Below the pieces are notes generated by a model, which was not told where the DNA came from, made no database searches, and worked only from the letters and a program-made list of their open reading frames with translations. The position numbers and the translations under genes are program-made. Shown piece after piece: positions 55,533 to 63,166 of a DNA stretch of 64,000 bases (position 1 is its first letter; each line of letters starts with the position of its first letter). This stretch comes from DASYQD01 sp963837455 (GTDB lineage Bacteria > Acidobacteriota > Thermoanaerobaculia > Multivoradales > JAIOJS01), in assembly GCA_963837455.1 (NCBI GenBank), contig CAWINM010000010.1:992001-1056000 (forward strand), read 5' to 3'.

Positions 55533-55562
55533 TTGACCCCTCGGACGGGCTTCGGCTACATT
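55533..55562 (+). promoter_or_regulatory. Promoter of tRNA-Gly
   Basis: TTGACC (55533-55538) and TACATT (55557-55562) are 18 bp apart and lie 44 bp before the tRNA, a good sigma-70-type match. A 6-bp inverted repeat (AACGGG/CCCGTT, 55502-55516) sits just upstream of the -35. Confidence 0.7.
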
Positions 55563-55605
55563 GCGCCTGCAGCGGCCGCCGTTCCCCGGATGCGCAGCGC
55601 GCCGA

Positions 55606-55681
<76 letters not shown>

Positions 55682-55761
55682 CTTCCGGTAGACTCCGCAC
55701 CCGGAGGCGAGGTCTGCGCCACGCCCTGCCACCCCTAACCACCCCCCGATCGGAGCAGCGC

Positions 55762-56256
55762 ATGTCCATCTTTCGCCGCGAATCGGACGACCCGCGGCCG
55801 GCGCCAGCCGCCGCCGCCACCAGCACCGGATCCCCGGCGACTCCGCCGGAGCGCCGCCCACAGCCGGCGGCGCCGGCTGCGGTCGGCACCACCCACATCG
55901 CGCCCGGCGCCAAGATCACCGGCCAGGTCAACGGCACCAGCGACCTGGTGATCGACGGCGAGCTCGAGGGACAGGTGCGCCTGGACAGCAACGTCACGAT
56001 CGGCGCCGACGGCCGCGTGCAGGGAGACATCGTCGCCAGGAGCGTGCGCATCGGTGGGCGGGTCGTCGGCAACGTGCAAGGGCACGAGAAGGTGGAGATC
56101 CTCCCCACCGGCCGCCTCGAGGGGGACGTGGCGGCGCCGCGGGTGGTGCTCGCCGAGGGAGCCTTCTTCAAGGGCAAGGTGGAGATGACCGGCGCCCTCG
56201 GCAAGGCTGCGAACCAGGCTGCCAACCAGCCCGGCAAGAAGAAGGAGGGCGCGTGA
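55762..56256 (+). CDS. Bactofilin (polymer-forming cytoskeletal protein)
   Basis: A 164-residue bactofilin. A Pro/Ala-rich head (residues 1-40) precedes the DUF583 beta-helix core (about 43-140): THIAPGAKITGQVNGTSDLV, IDGELEGQVRLDSNVTIGADG, GDIVARSVRIGGRVVGNV, GRLEGDVAAPRVVLAEGAFF; and a short Lys-rich tail. Bactofilins polymerise without nucleotides and act in cell shape, stalks, chromosome segregation or motility. Its stop overlaps the GTG of alanine dehydrogenase (GTGA), so the two are co-expressed. Confidence 0.92.
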   Translation: MSIFRRESDDPRPAPAAAATSTGSPATPPERRPQPAAPAAVGTTHIAPGAKITGQVNGTSDLVIDGELEGQVRLDSNVTIGADGRVQGDIVARSVRIGGRVVGNVQGHEKVEILPTGRLEGDVAAPRVVLAEGAFFKGKVEMTGALGKAANQAANQPGKKKEGA

Positions 56257-57368
56257 GGATCGGCGTCCCCAAGGAGATCAAGAACCACGAGTACCGGGTC
56301 GGGCTGATCCCGGCGGTCGTGCACGCGCTGGTGGAGCGCGGACACCAGGTGGTGGTGGAGCGCGGCGCCGGTCTCGGCAGCGGCATCGCCGACGAGGCCT
56401 ATGCGACGGCGGGAGCCGCGTTGCTCGGCGGCGCCGACGAGGTCTGGAGCGCGGCCGAGATGGTGGTCAAGGTCAAGGAGCCTTTGCCCGCCGAGTACGA
56501 GCGCATGCAACCCAACCAGGTGCTCTTCACCTACCTCCACCTGGCGCCGCTGCCCGAGCTCACCGACGCGCTGTTGCGGCGGCAGGTGATCGGCATCGCC
56601 TACGAGACGATCACCGACCGGCGCGGCGGTCTGCCGCTGCTCACTCCGATGTCGGAGGTGGCGGGCCGCATGGCGCCTCTCGTCGGCGCCTACTACCTGC
56701 AGCGGCCGCTCGGCGGCCGCGGCACGCTGCTCTGCGGAGTGCCGGGAGTGCCGCCCGGCGACGTGGTGATCATCGGCGGCGGCATCGTCGGCCTCAACTC
56801 GGCCAAGGTGGCGCTCGGCATGGGCGCGCGCGTCACCATCCTGGAGACCAACGGCGACCGCATGCGCTTCCTCGACGACATCTTCCACGGCGCGGTCACC
56901 ACCCTCGCCTCCAATGCCTACAACCTCGCCGCCGCCCTCTCGCGCGCCGACATCGTCATCGGCGCCGTGCTGATCCCCGGCCGCTCGGCGCCCAAGCTGG
57001 TGACGCGCGAGATGATCCGGCAGATGAAGACCGGTGCGGTGGCGGTCGACGTCGCCGTCGACCAGGGCGGGTGCTTCGAGACCACCCACGCGACGACCCA
57101 CTCCGACCCCGTCTTCGAGGTCGATGGCGTGGTGCACTACTGCGTCGCCAACATGCCCGGTGCCGTGCCGCGCACCTCGACCTTCGCGCTCAACAACGCC
57201 ACCATGCCGTACACGCTCGAGCTCGCCGACAAGGGGGTGAATCGCGCCGTGCGCGAGAACCTCGAGCTCGCCAACGGCGTCAACACCTACCGCGGTCAGA
57301 TCACCTGCCAGCCGGTGGCGGAGTCGCAGGGCCGGGCGTACACGGCGCTGGAGTCGTTGCTGGCGTAA
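56253..57368 (+). CDS. ald: Alanine dehydrogenase
   Basis: A 371-residue NAD-dependent L-alanine dehydrogenase, interconverting alanine and pyruvate plus ammonia. The N-terminal signature RIGVPKEIKNHEYRVGLIP, the catalytic Lys in VVKVKEPLP (about 75) and His in YLHLAP (about 96), the NAD loop VVIIGGGIVGLNSAKVALGMGA (about 170-191) and VDVAVDQGGCFETT (Asp about 270) are all present. GTG 56253 overlaps the bactofilin stop. Length is the family standard. Confidence 0.96.
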   Translation: MRIGVPKEIKNHEYRVGLIPAVVHALVERGHQVVVERGAGLGSGIADEAYATAGAALLGGADEVWSAAEMVVKVKEPLPAEYERMQPNQVLFTYLHLAPLPELTDALLRRQVIGIAYETITDRRGGLPLLTPMSEVAGRMAPLVGAYYLQRPLGGRGTLLCGVPGVPPGDVVIIGGGIVGLNSAKVALGMGARVTILETNGDRMRFLDDIFHGAVTTLASNAYNLAAALSRADIVIGAVLIPGRSAPKLVTREMIRQMKTGAVAVDVAVDQGGCFETTHATTHSDPVFEVDGVVHYCVANMPGAVPRTSTFALNNATMPYTLELADKGVNRAVRENLELANGVNTYRGQITCQPVAESQGRAYTALESLLA

Positions 57369-57570
57369 GCGGTGCCCGGGCTTCGCGCTCAGGGCCTGCC
57401 CTCACCCTGCCCCTCGCGGCGCGGCATCCAGCAGGGGGCGACAGTCTCCGATTCGGGCTGCCTTGCGACGGGCGGAGGTCGCTCACGCCGTCAAGGGTCG
57501 CGGGTCGCTCCACGAGCAGCAGGTTTGTTGCCGTCTCATGGGCTGAGGGAGCTCCACCGCGAGTGCCAGG

Positions 57571-58511
57571 TCAGATCTCCCTGCCGCTCAGGCCCCTCCA
57601 CAAGGCGCGCATGTCCTCCGGCACCGGTGCCTCGAGCTCGAGCCGGCACGCCTCGGCGGGGTGGGTGAGGGCCAGCCGCCAGGCGTGCAGCGCCGGGCGC
57701 GGGAAGTCGCGCAGCAGGGCTCGCGCTGCCGCGGTCGCCGCCTTCCAGCGCGCCTCGCCGTAGACCGGGTCGCCCACCAGCGGGTGGCCGATGCTCTTCA
57801 GGTGGACCCGCATCTGGTGCGTGCGCCCGGTGAGGAGCTCGACCTCGACGAGCGACGCCCCCGCGGCGGCACCCAGCGGGTGGAGCCGCGATCTCGCGGG
57901 GCGGCCGCCGGCACGCACGGTCATCTCCTGGCGGCGAGTGGGGTGGCGGCCGATCGGGGCGTCGACCTCCCGCGGTGCGGAGAAGGTCCCGTGGCAGATG
58001 GCGAGGTAGCGTTTGTCCACCTGCCGCGTCGCGAAGGCGCGGGCGAGCCGCTGGTAGGCGGTGGCGGTGCGCGCGACCACCATCACCCCACTGGTGTCCT
58101 TGTCGAGCCTGTGGACGATCCCCGGCCGCCCGGGGCCGCCGACGCCGGCGATCTCGGGAAAGCGGGCGAGGAGCCGGTGGGCGAGCGTGCCGGTGCGGCG
58201 GCCGGCCCCCGGGTGGACGGCGAGCCCGGGCGGCTTGTCGATGGCGATCAGGCTGGCGTCCTCGTAGAGCACCGCCAACTCTCCGGTCTCGGCGCTGAGC
58301 CGCTCCTCGCCGGGCGGCGGCGGCGGATCCCACTCCAGCTCGTCCCCCGCCGCCAGCCGGCTGGCCGCCTTGCCGGCCGCCCGTCGTGCCGAACCCGGCC
58401 CTCGTCGATCCAGCGTTGCAGCTGGTTGCGCGGCACCTCCAGGCGCGCCGCCAGGTAGCGGTCGAGCCGTGCGCCAGCCGCGGCGGCGGGCACCAGCAGG
58501 CGTTCGGGCAT
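57571..58511 (-). pseudogene. rluD: RluD-type 23S rRNA pseudouridine synthase, one frameshift
   Basis: The enzyme isomerises uridines in helix 69 of 23S rRNA (RluC/RluD family). The N-terminal S4 domain is read from ATG 58511 (LLVPAAAAGARLDRYLAARL, LQRWIDEGRVRHDGR), where the frame breaks; the continuation GKAASRLAAGDELEW lies in the frame of the catalytic domain. One G added near 58377 restores 313 residues, the normal length. The synthase domain has the catalytic Asp in VHRLDKDTSGVMVVA, CHGTF and LLTGRTHQMRVHLKSIGHPLVGDPVYG. As sequenced, a catalytic fragment starting at about 58278 could still be made. lspA is 28 bp upstream on the same strand. Confidence 0.85.
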
Positions 58512-58539
58512 CGGCTCGCGGGGCCGCCGCCGGCGGCGC

Positions 58540-59109
58540 TCAGCTCGCGGCGGCGACCTGCTGGTGGCGCCGAACGAGGTAGGGGCGCAGGGCGTCCCAC
58601 ACGATCAGCCCCAGGCCGATGACGATCGCGCTGTCGGCGACGTTGAAGGAGGGCCAGTGGTGGATGCCGAGGTAGACGTCGATGAAGTCGGTGACCGCTC
58701 CGCCGGCGACGCGGTCGGGGAGGTTGCCGATCGCGCCGCCGAGCATCAGCGCCAGGGCCACCAGCAGCAGGCGGTCGTTGACCGGGGTGCGCCAGAAGTA
58801 GACGAGCACCACCCCCAGCGCGCGAGCGCCCACCAGCGAGAGGGCGACGGCGTGCACGTCGCTGCCGCGGGCGGCGAAGAGCCCGAAGGCCACCCCGGTG
58901 TTGCGTACGTGGGTGAAGTTGAGCAGGTGCGGGATCACGGGCACGCTGGCCAGCTGCGGGAGGTGAATCTCCACCAGCCACTTGCTCCACTGGTCGAGGG
59001 CGAGGACCGCCAGCGCCGCGAGCAGGAAGCCGACCTTCTGGCGCCAGTGCGGCACCTGCGGGTCCCCCGGCGTGCCACCGGTGGGAGTGTCTGCCTCGTC
59101 CGCGTCCAT
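58540..59109 (-). CDS. lspA: Lipoprotein signal peptidase (SPase II)
   Basis: A 189-residue LspA, the inner-membrane aspartyl peptidase that removes signal peptides from diacylglyceryl-prolipoproteins. Four hydrophobic segments; the conserved HVRNTGVAFGLF (about 66-77), GGAIGNLPDRVAGGAVTDFIDVYLG (about 123-147, first catalytic Asp) and WPSFNVADSAI (second Asp) are intact. About 25 extra N-terminal residues, Asp/Pro/Gly-rich, precede the first helix. Its target in this window would be the glutaminyl cyclase lipoprotein. Upstream of rluD, a common lspA-rluD arrangement. Confidence 0.96.
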   Translation of the reverse strand: MDADEADTPTGGTPGDPQVPHWRQKVGFLLAALAVLALDQWSKWLVEIHLPQLASVPVIPHLLNFTHVRNTGVAFGLFAARGSDVHAVALSLVGARALGVVLVYFWRTPVNDRLLLVALALMLGGAIGNLPDRVAGGAVTDFIDVYLGIHHWPSFNVADSAIVIGLGLIVWDALRPYLVRRHQQVAAAS

Positions 59110-59189
59110 GCCCGTCGGATCTTACCCCAGGGGGTAGGCGGCACCGGCGCCAGCCGGAGGGCGCGCCGTCTTGTTGTTCCGGGCCGGGC

Positions 59190-59579
59190 TCAGCGCTCGT
59201 CGGCTCCACTCTCGAGCACCGCCACGGCGGCGGCGAAGCCGCCCTCGTGGGTGATCGAGAGGTGGATGCGCCCGACGCCGAGTGCCGCCGCGCGCGCCGC
59301 GGCCACGTCGTGCAGCCGCACGCCAGGGGCGCCGCCGGGCGCGCGCACCACCTCCACCTGCCGGAAGGAGGTGCCCTGCGCCCAGCCGGTGCCGAGCGCC
59401 TTGAGCACCGCCTCCTTGGCGGCGAAGAGACCGGCGAGGTGCTGGTCGAGCACCGCCCGCCGCAGGTCGGCCTCCCCCTCCTGGCAGAGCCGCGCCACCG
59501 CGCGATCGCGGTGGCGTGCGAGCAGGCGTCCGATGCGCGCCACCTCGACGAGGTCGATGCCGATGCCGACGACGCTCAT
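59190..59579 (-). CDS. acpS: Holo-[acyl-carrier-protein] synthase
   Basis: A 129-residue AcpS, transferring 4'-phosphopantetheine from CoA to acyl carrier protein. GIGIDLVEVARI (metal Asp about 9) and FAAKEAVLKALGTG (Glu about 58) are the family active-site motifs; IHLSITHEGGFAAAVAVLE closes the protein. ATG 59579 overlaps the thiE stop (ATGA). The coupling to thiE is unusual, since acpS more often follows pdxJ or lies near rnc. Confidence 0.95.
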   Translation of the reverse strand: MSVVGIGIDLVEVARIGRLLARHRDRAVARLCQEGEADLRRAVLDQHLAGLFAAKEAVLKALGTGWAQGTSFRQVEVVRAPGGAPGVRLHDVAAARAAALGVGRIHLSITHEGGFAAAVAVLESGADER

Positions 59580-60187
59580 GCCGCGAACGCCTCGTTGGCC
59601 GCGGCCACCACGGCAGGGAGCCGCGCGAGGTCGCGGAAGAGCCGGATGCCCGCCGCCCCGGCCGCTCCGGCCGCCGCCACCCGGGGCAGCTCCTCCACGC
59701 CGATGCCGCCGAGGGCCAGCACCGGCACTCCCAGCCTGGTGGCGTCGGCGAGCGCTCCGAGGCCCACCGGCGCCGTCTTGCCGGGCGACGCGAAGACCGG
59801 GCCAAAGGTCACGTAGTCGGCGCCGCTCGCCGCCTCTCGCGCCACCTCCTCGACGGTGTGCGTCGAGCGACCGAGCAGCAGCCGATCGCCGAAACGGGAG
59901 CGCAGTGCGGACGTGGGCACGCCGTCGGCAGGTAGGTGGACCCCGTCGGCGCCGGCGGCTAGCGCCAGGTCGGCGCGACCGTTGGCGAGCAGCTGGCTCG
60001 ACGGCAGGACGCCGCGCAGCAGGCGGAGCAGCTCGAAGCAGGCACGATCCGCGAGGTCCTTCTCGCGCAGCTGCACGGCAGGCACTCCCGCCCTGGCGAG
60101 GGCCGCCGCCCAGGCAGGCAGCGAGACGTCCGCGAGCCCCTGGCGGTCGCTGATGGCGAGCAGTCGGAACGGTGCTTCGGCGCTCAC
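59576..60187 (-). CDS. thiE: Thiamine-phosphate synthase
   Basis: A 203-residue TIM barrel joining the thiazole and pyrimidine moieties to thiamine phosphate. FRLLAISDRQG, VQLREKDL, LLANGRADLALAAGADGVHLP, LLLGRSTHTVEEVAREAASGADYVTFGPVFASPGK and VLALGGIGVEELPRVAAAGAAGAAGIRLF are the family landmarks. GTG 60187 overlaps the stop of the 82-residue membrane-protein gene upstream (GTGA), and the stop overlaps acpS (ATGA). No other thiamine biosynthesis gene or TPP riboswitch is seen here. Confidence 0.9.
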   Translation of the reverse strand: MSAEAPFRLLAISDRQGLADVSLPAWAAALARAGVPAVQLREKDLADRACFELLRLLRGVLPSSQLLANGRADLALAAGADGVHLPADGVPTSALRSRFGDRLLLGRSTHTVEEVAREAASGADYVTFGPVFASPGKTAPVGLGALADATRLGVPVLALGGIGVEELPRVAAAGAAGAAGIRLFRDLARLPAVVAAANEAFAA

Positions 60188-60432
60188 TTCCGGAACCGCC
60201 GTAGCCAGAGCTCGAAGTCGTGGGCTCCCCATACCAGGTGCAGGGTCCCGAAGCCGGAGACCAGGGCGCGCGCGAGCGGCGTGGTACCCAGGTGCCGGAT
60301 GGCGAACCAGGGCAGCTGCGACCAGGTGCGGTCCCAGGCGGTGAGCCAGGGCCAGAGCAGCAGGAAGACGCCCATCTCGAAGCAGTAGAGGACGAAGAGG
60401 AGGGAGAGGACAGGGGAGGGGGAGGGCCGCAT
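60184..60432 (-). CDS. Small membrane protein, two predicted helices
   Basis: An 82-residue protein with two hydrophobic segments (about 8-28 and 50-68) and a basic C-terminus (WLRRFRK). No family recognised. ATG 60432 is supported by the clean N-terminus; the stop overlaps the thiE start (GTGA), so it is the first gene of a coupled small ORF-thiE-acpS unit. It could be a transporter fragment, an assembly factor or an unrelated small protein; the coupling itself is the main evidence. Confidence 0.6.
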   Translation of the reverse strand: MRPSPSPVLSLLFVLYCFEMGVFLLLWPWLTAWDRTWSQLPWFAIRHLGTTPLARALVSGFGTLHLVWGAHDFELWLRRFRK

Positions 60433-60578
60433 CGGCGGCGCGGATTGTACGTGATCCGTCCGCCGCCCCGCGCAGGCAACCGCCGCCGACGGTGCCTGCC
60501 GCGTGGTGCCGTTGACGCAGGCGGACAGCGATGGCGGCGGCTCGTTTCCGGATCCGGGGAGGCCCGTCGCGACGGGCC

Positions 60579-62936
60579 TCAGCGACGATTGGGGCCGCTG
60601 TCTCCGTGCGAGCCATGCTGGCGCGTGGTGCCGGCGCCGCCGCGGCTGCCGTGCCCACCGCGATCGCCTCGCGAGTCGCGGGCGGTGCCCCGGCTCTCGC
60701 CGTGGCTCGAGGACCCGCGAACGCTCTCGTGCGAGCTGGGCTGGGGCCGATAGGTGGGCTGCGCGGTCGCCCCGTGCGAGCCTGCCGGCGCGACCACCGC
60801 AGTCGTCGGCCGCTCGCTCCCCGAGCGACCCGGCTCGGGGCGCGCCGGCTCCTGCCGGTCCCGCACTCCCTCGACGATGCGGCGCACCGGCGAGCGCACG
60901 ATGGGGCTGGTGCGCCAATCGTCGGCCGACGCGCGCGGCGGCCGCACGCTCTCCCAGCTCGGCCGCTGCGACGCGGTCGCGCCTGCCGAGGGCCGCGCCT
61001 GGAGCCCGCCGCCGGCACGCCAGCCGTCGCCGTCCGCGCCCCGCCCCGCTGCGCCGGTGGCGTCGCGCGCCGGCAGCCGCGTGGCGCCGCTGCTCATCCC
61101 CCGCCCGCGGTCGCCGTCCGGGCCATTGCCCTCGGGACGCGGGCGCGCGGCCGGCTTGGTCGCACCCTCGCGGCCGCCGGCGCTACCGGCGTTGCCACGC
61201 CAGCCCTCATCGCCGCCACCAGGAGCAACGCGCACGGTGCCGGCGCCGCCGGAAGGAGCGCGAGCGCCCGGCTTGGTGCCCACCGCCGCGCGCCCCGGAG
61301 TGCCGGTGCTCTCACCGGAGGTCGCGGTCGGCCGGCCGCCGCGGGATCCGCTCGGGCGGCCAACGGCCACCGCCTCGCGGCCGCCGCCAGGCGGTGTGAC
61401 GCCGGCGCTCCGACCGCCAGTCCCGGTCACCATCGCCGGCTTCTCGGCGGGGAGCGTGCGAAGGGTTCGGGCGCCGCCCGGACCGCCGACGGTGCGCGCA
61501 CCACGGCCGGGATCGACCGGCAGGGCGACGCGGGCGATGTCACGCGAGAGGTTGGGGTCGCGGGCCACGAAGCGGCTGACGTCGGGGAGGGTGCGCAGCG
61601 GCTTCTCGTAGCCGACGCCGTTGGCGAGGCGCCGCATCCCCTCCGAGGGGCGGGTGGCGACGCCGGGGCTCAGGCCGCGGGTGACGGTGGAGATGACTCC
61701 GCGCGGCAGGTCGCGAGCACCCAGCTGGGCGGCGCTGCGCGTGTGGGACGCCAGCCGGTGGTCGTAGAGGTTGTGGCAATCGACGAAATTCCAGTGGTCG
61801 AAGTGGCGCGGCGAGCCGCCGGCCCAGCCGTGGATGCCGAAGCCGAACCCGAAAGTGAAGTCGAAGCCCAGGCCGACGTAGACGCGCGGTCCGTAGAAGT
61901 GCGAGTAGTAGCCGATCGGACACCAACCGATGTTGCTCGGGCCCCAGTACCAGTAGACCCAGGCGGGTGCGTAGCTGCGGCCGGGGTACCAGGCCCATCC
62001 CCAGCCCGGGGTGTAGTCCCACGAGCCGTAGTGGTAGGGCACCCAGCCCCAGGGCTCGTAGGACACCCAGGTGAGCCCGCTCGGCGTGTAGGTCCAGCGG
62101 CCGTCGCGGTAGGGGCTCCAGCCGGCGGCCACCCGCGGCCGCCAGCAGCGGCGGTTGGAGACCGTCACCCAGCTGCCGTAGTCGGCCATGCGCGACGCGT
62201 CGTAGGCGAGCGAGGGATCGACGTAGTCGTCGTCCCAGCGCGTGCGACGGAAGCGGTCGTCGAGGGTGCCGGCCCAGGTCTCGAGCACGTCCCGGCTCCC
62301 CGCGGCCTCCACCTCGGGCGGAGCGTCTCCCTCGACCCACGCCTCCTCGCCAGCCTCTACCGTGGTGGCGCCGCGCGGCGTGCGCAGCTCCGCCGAGCCG
62401 GCGCGCACCACCAGCAGGGTCGTGCCGTCGCGGCTCTCGACGCGGTAGGTGCCGGCGTCGCGCAGGTAGACGGTGGCATTGTCGGCGTCGACGCGAGTGT
62501 CCGCGGAGGCGTCGGTGACCAGCTGCAGCTCGCCGCGCGCGAGGGTCAGCAGGTTGGCCGCCGGCAGCTCGGCGGTGCCGCTGTCGCCGGAATCGGCGAG
62601 CTGGTCGAAGCCCACCTCGCTGTCGCCGCCCAGGCGCAGCACCGTGCCGTTGGCGAGCACCGCCTCGGCGCGAGCGCCGCGGCCGGTCCACAGCCGGTCG
62701 CCGGTGAGCAGCGGCTGGTTCTCCTGGGCCGCCTGCGTCGAGCCGCTCTGCACGACGCTGACGGTGCCCTCGACGATGCGGTAGTAGCCGTAGCGGCCTT
62801 GATCCTGGTACGAGTCCTGGCCCTGATACTGGCCGCTTGCTGCCGTCGGCACCATGGCGCCGAGCAACAGCCCGCCAAGGGCAAGGGTCTGGAGGCGGAT
62901 CGCCCGCCGGAGAGGTCGTGCGCACGCGGTGGACAT
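60579..62936 (-). CDS. FecR-domain protein with DUF6600 repeats and basic Gly-rich tail
   Basis: A 785-residue exported protein; signal peptide about 1-35. Residues 50-205: FecR-like domain (YRIVEGTVSVVQSG, LTGDRLWTGRGARAEAVLANGTVLRLGGDSEV), a sensor-type beta fold. Residues 210-370: Trp/Tyr-rich DUF6600 segments (YGSWVTVSNRRCWRP, DGRWTYTPSGLTWVSYEPWGWVPYHYG, WDYTPGWGWAWYPG). Residues 380-785: disordered, rich in Gly, Arg, Ser, Thr and Pro with no Cys, strongly basic. FecR/DUF6600 proteins are common in Acidobacteria and lack the usual FecI partner. Likely an envelope or matrix protein; function unknown. Divergent from the TPR-cNMP gene. Confidence 0.85.
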   Translation of the reverse strand: MSTACARPLRRAIRLQTLALGGLLLGAMVPTAASGQYQGQDSYQDQGRYGYYRIVEGTVSVVQSGSTQAAQENQPLLTGDRLWTGRGARAEAVLANGTVLRLGGDSEVGFDQLADSGDSGTAELPAANLLTLARGELQLVTDASADTRVDADNATVYLRDAGTYRVESRDGTTLLVVRAGSAELRTPRGATTVEAGEEAWVEGDAPPEVEAAGSRDVLETWAGTLDDRFRRTRWDDDYVDPSLAYDASRMADYGSWVTVSNRRCWRPRVAAGWSPYRDGRWTYTPSGLTWVSYEPWGWVPYHYGSWDYTPGWGWAWYPGRSYAPAWVYWYWGPSNIGWCPIGYYSHFYGPRVYVGLGFDFTFGFGFGIHGWAGGSPRHFDHWNFVDCHNLYDHRLASHTRSAAQLGARDLPRGVISTVTRGLSPGVATRPSEGMRRLANGVGYEKPLRTLPDVSRFVARDPNLSRDIARVALPVDPGRGARTVGGPGGARTLRTLPAEKPAMVTGTGGRSAGVTPPGGGREAVAVGRPSGSRGGRPTATSGESTGTPGRAAVGTKPGARAPSGGAGTVRVAPGGGDEGWRGNAGSAGGREGATKPAARPRPEGNGPDGDRGRGMSSGATRLPARDATGAAGRGADGDGWRAGGGLQARPSAGATASQRPSWESVRPPRASADDWRTSPIVRSPVRRIVEGVRDRQEPARPEPGRSGSERPTTAVVAPAGSHGATAQPTYRPQPSSHESVRGSSSHGESRGTARDSRGDRGGHGSRGGAGTTRQHGSHGDSGPNRR

Positions 62937-63025
62937 CGTAGGTTCGCTCCTGAGTCGGGTGTTCCTTGGCTGCCGCCGCCCCCGGCTGCAAGGGGTACGC
63001 CACACCGTTGGAAGCGCGCCCGGCG

Positions 63026-63056
63026 CTGAAGCGGCGGGCGTCGCGTCCGTTATAAT
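63026..63056 (+). promoter_or_regulatory. Candidate promoter of TPR-cNMP gene
   Basis: A consensus TATAAT at 63051-63056 stands out in this GC-rich region, about 110 bp before the GTG of the TPR-cNMP gene. The only -35-like sequence, CTGAAG (63026-63031), is weak with a 19-bp spacer, so an activator or an extended promoter is possible. Confidence 0.45.
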
Positions 63057-63166
63057 GCCGCGGCGCAGCGGCCAGTCGTCACCTCGCGAGGGCGCCCTCC
63101 GTCCCCCTCCGGTGCCGAGCGAGCGTGGGGCAGGCTGGTCCGATGCGCGGCGAAGGGGCGGCAGTC

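Noticed and set aside
60531..63029. Plus-strand frame of 832 codons
   Set aside because: Antisense of the FecR/DUF6600 gene, which has a signal peptide and recognisable domains.
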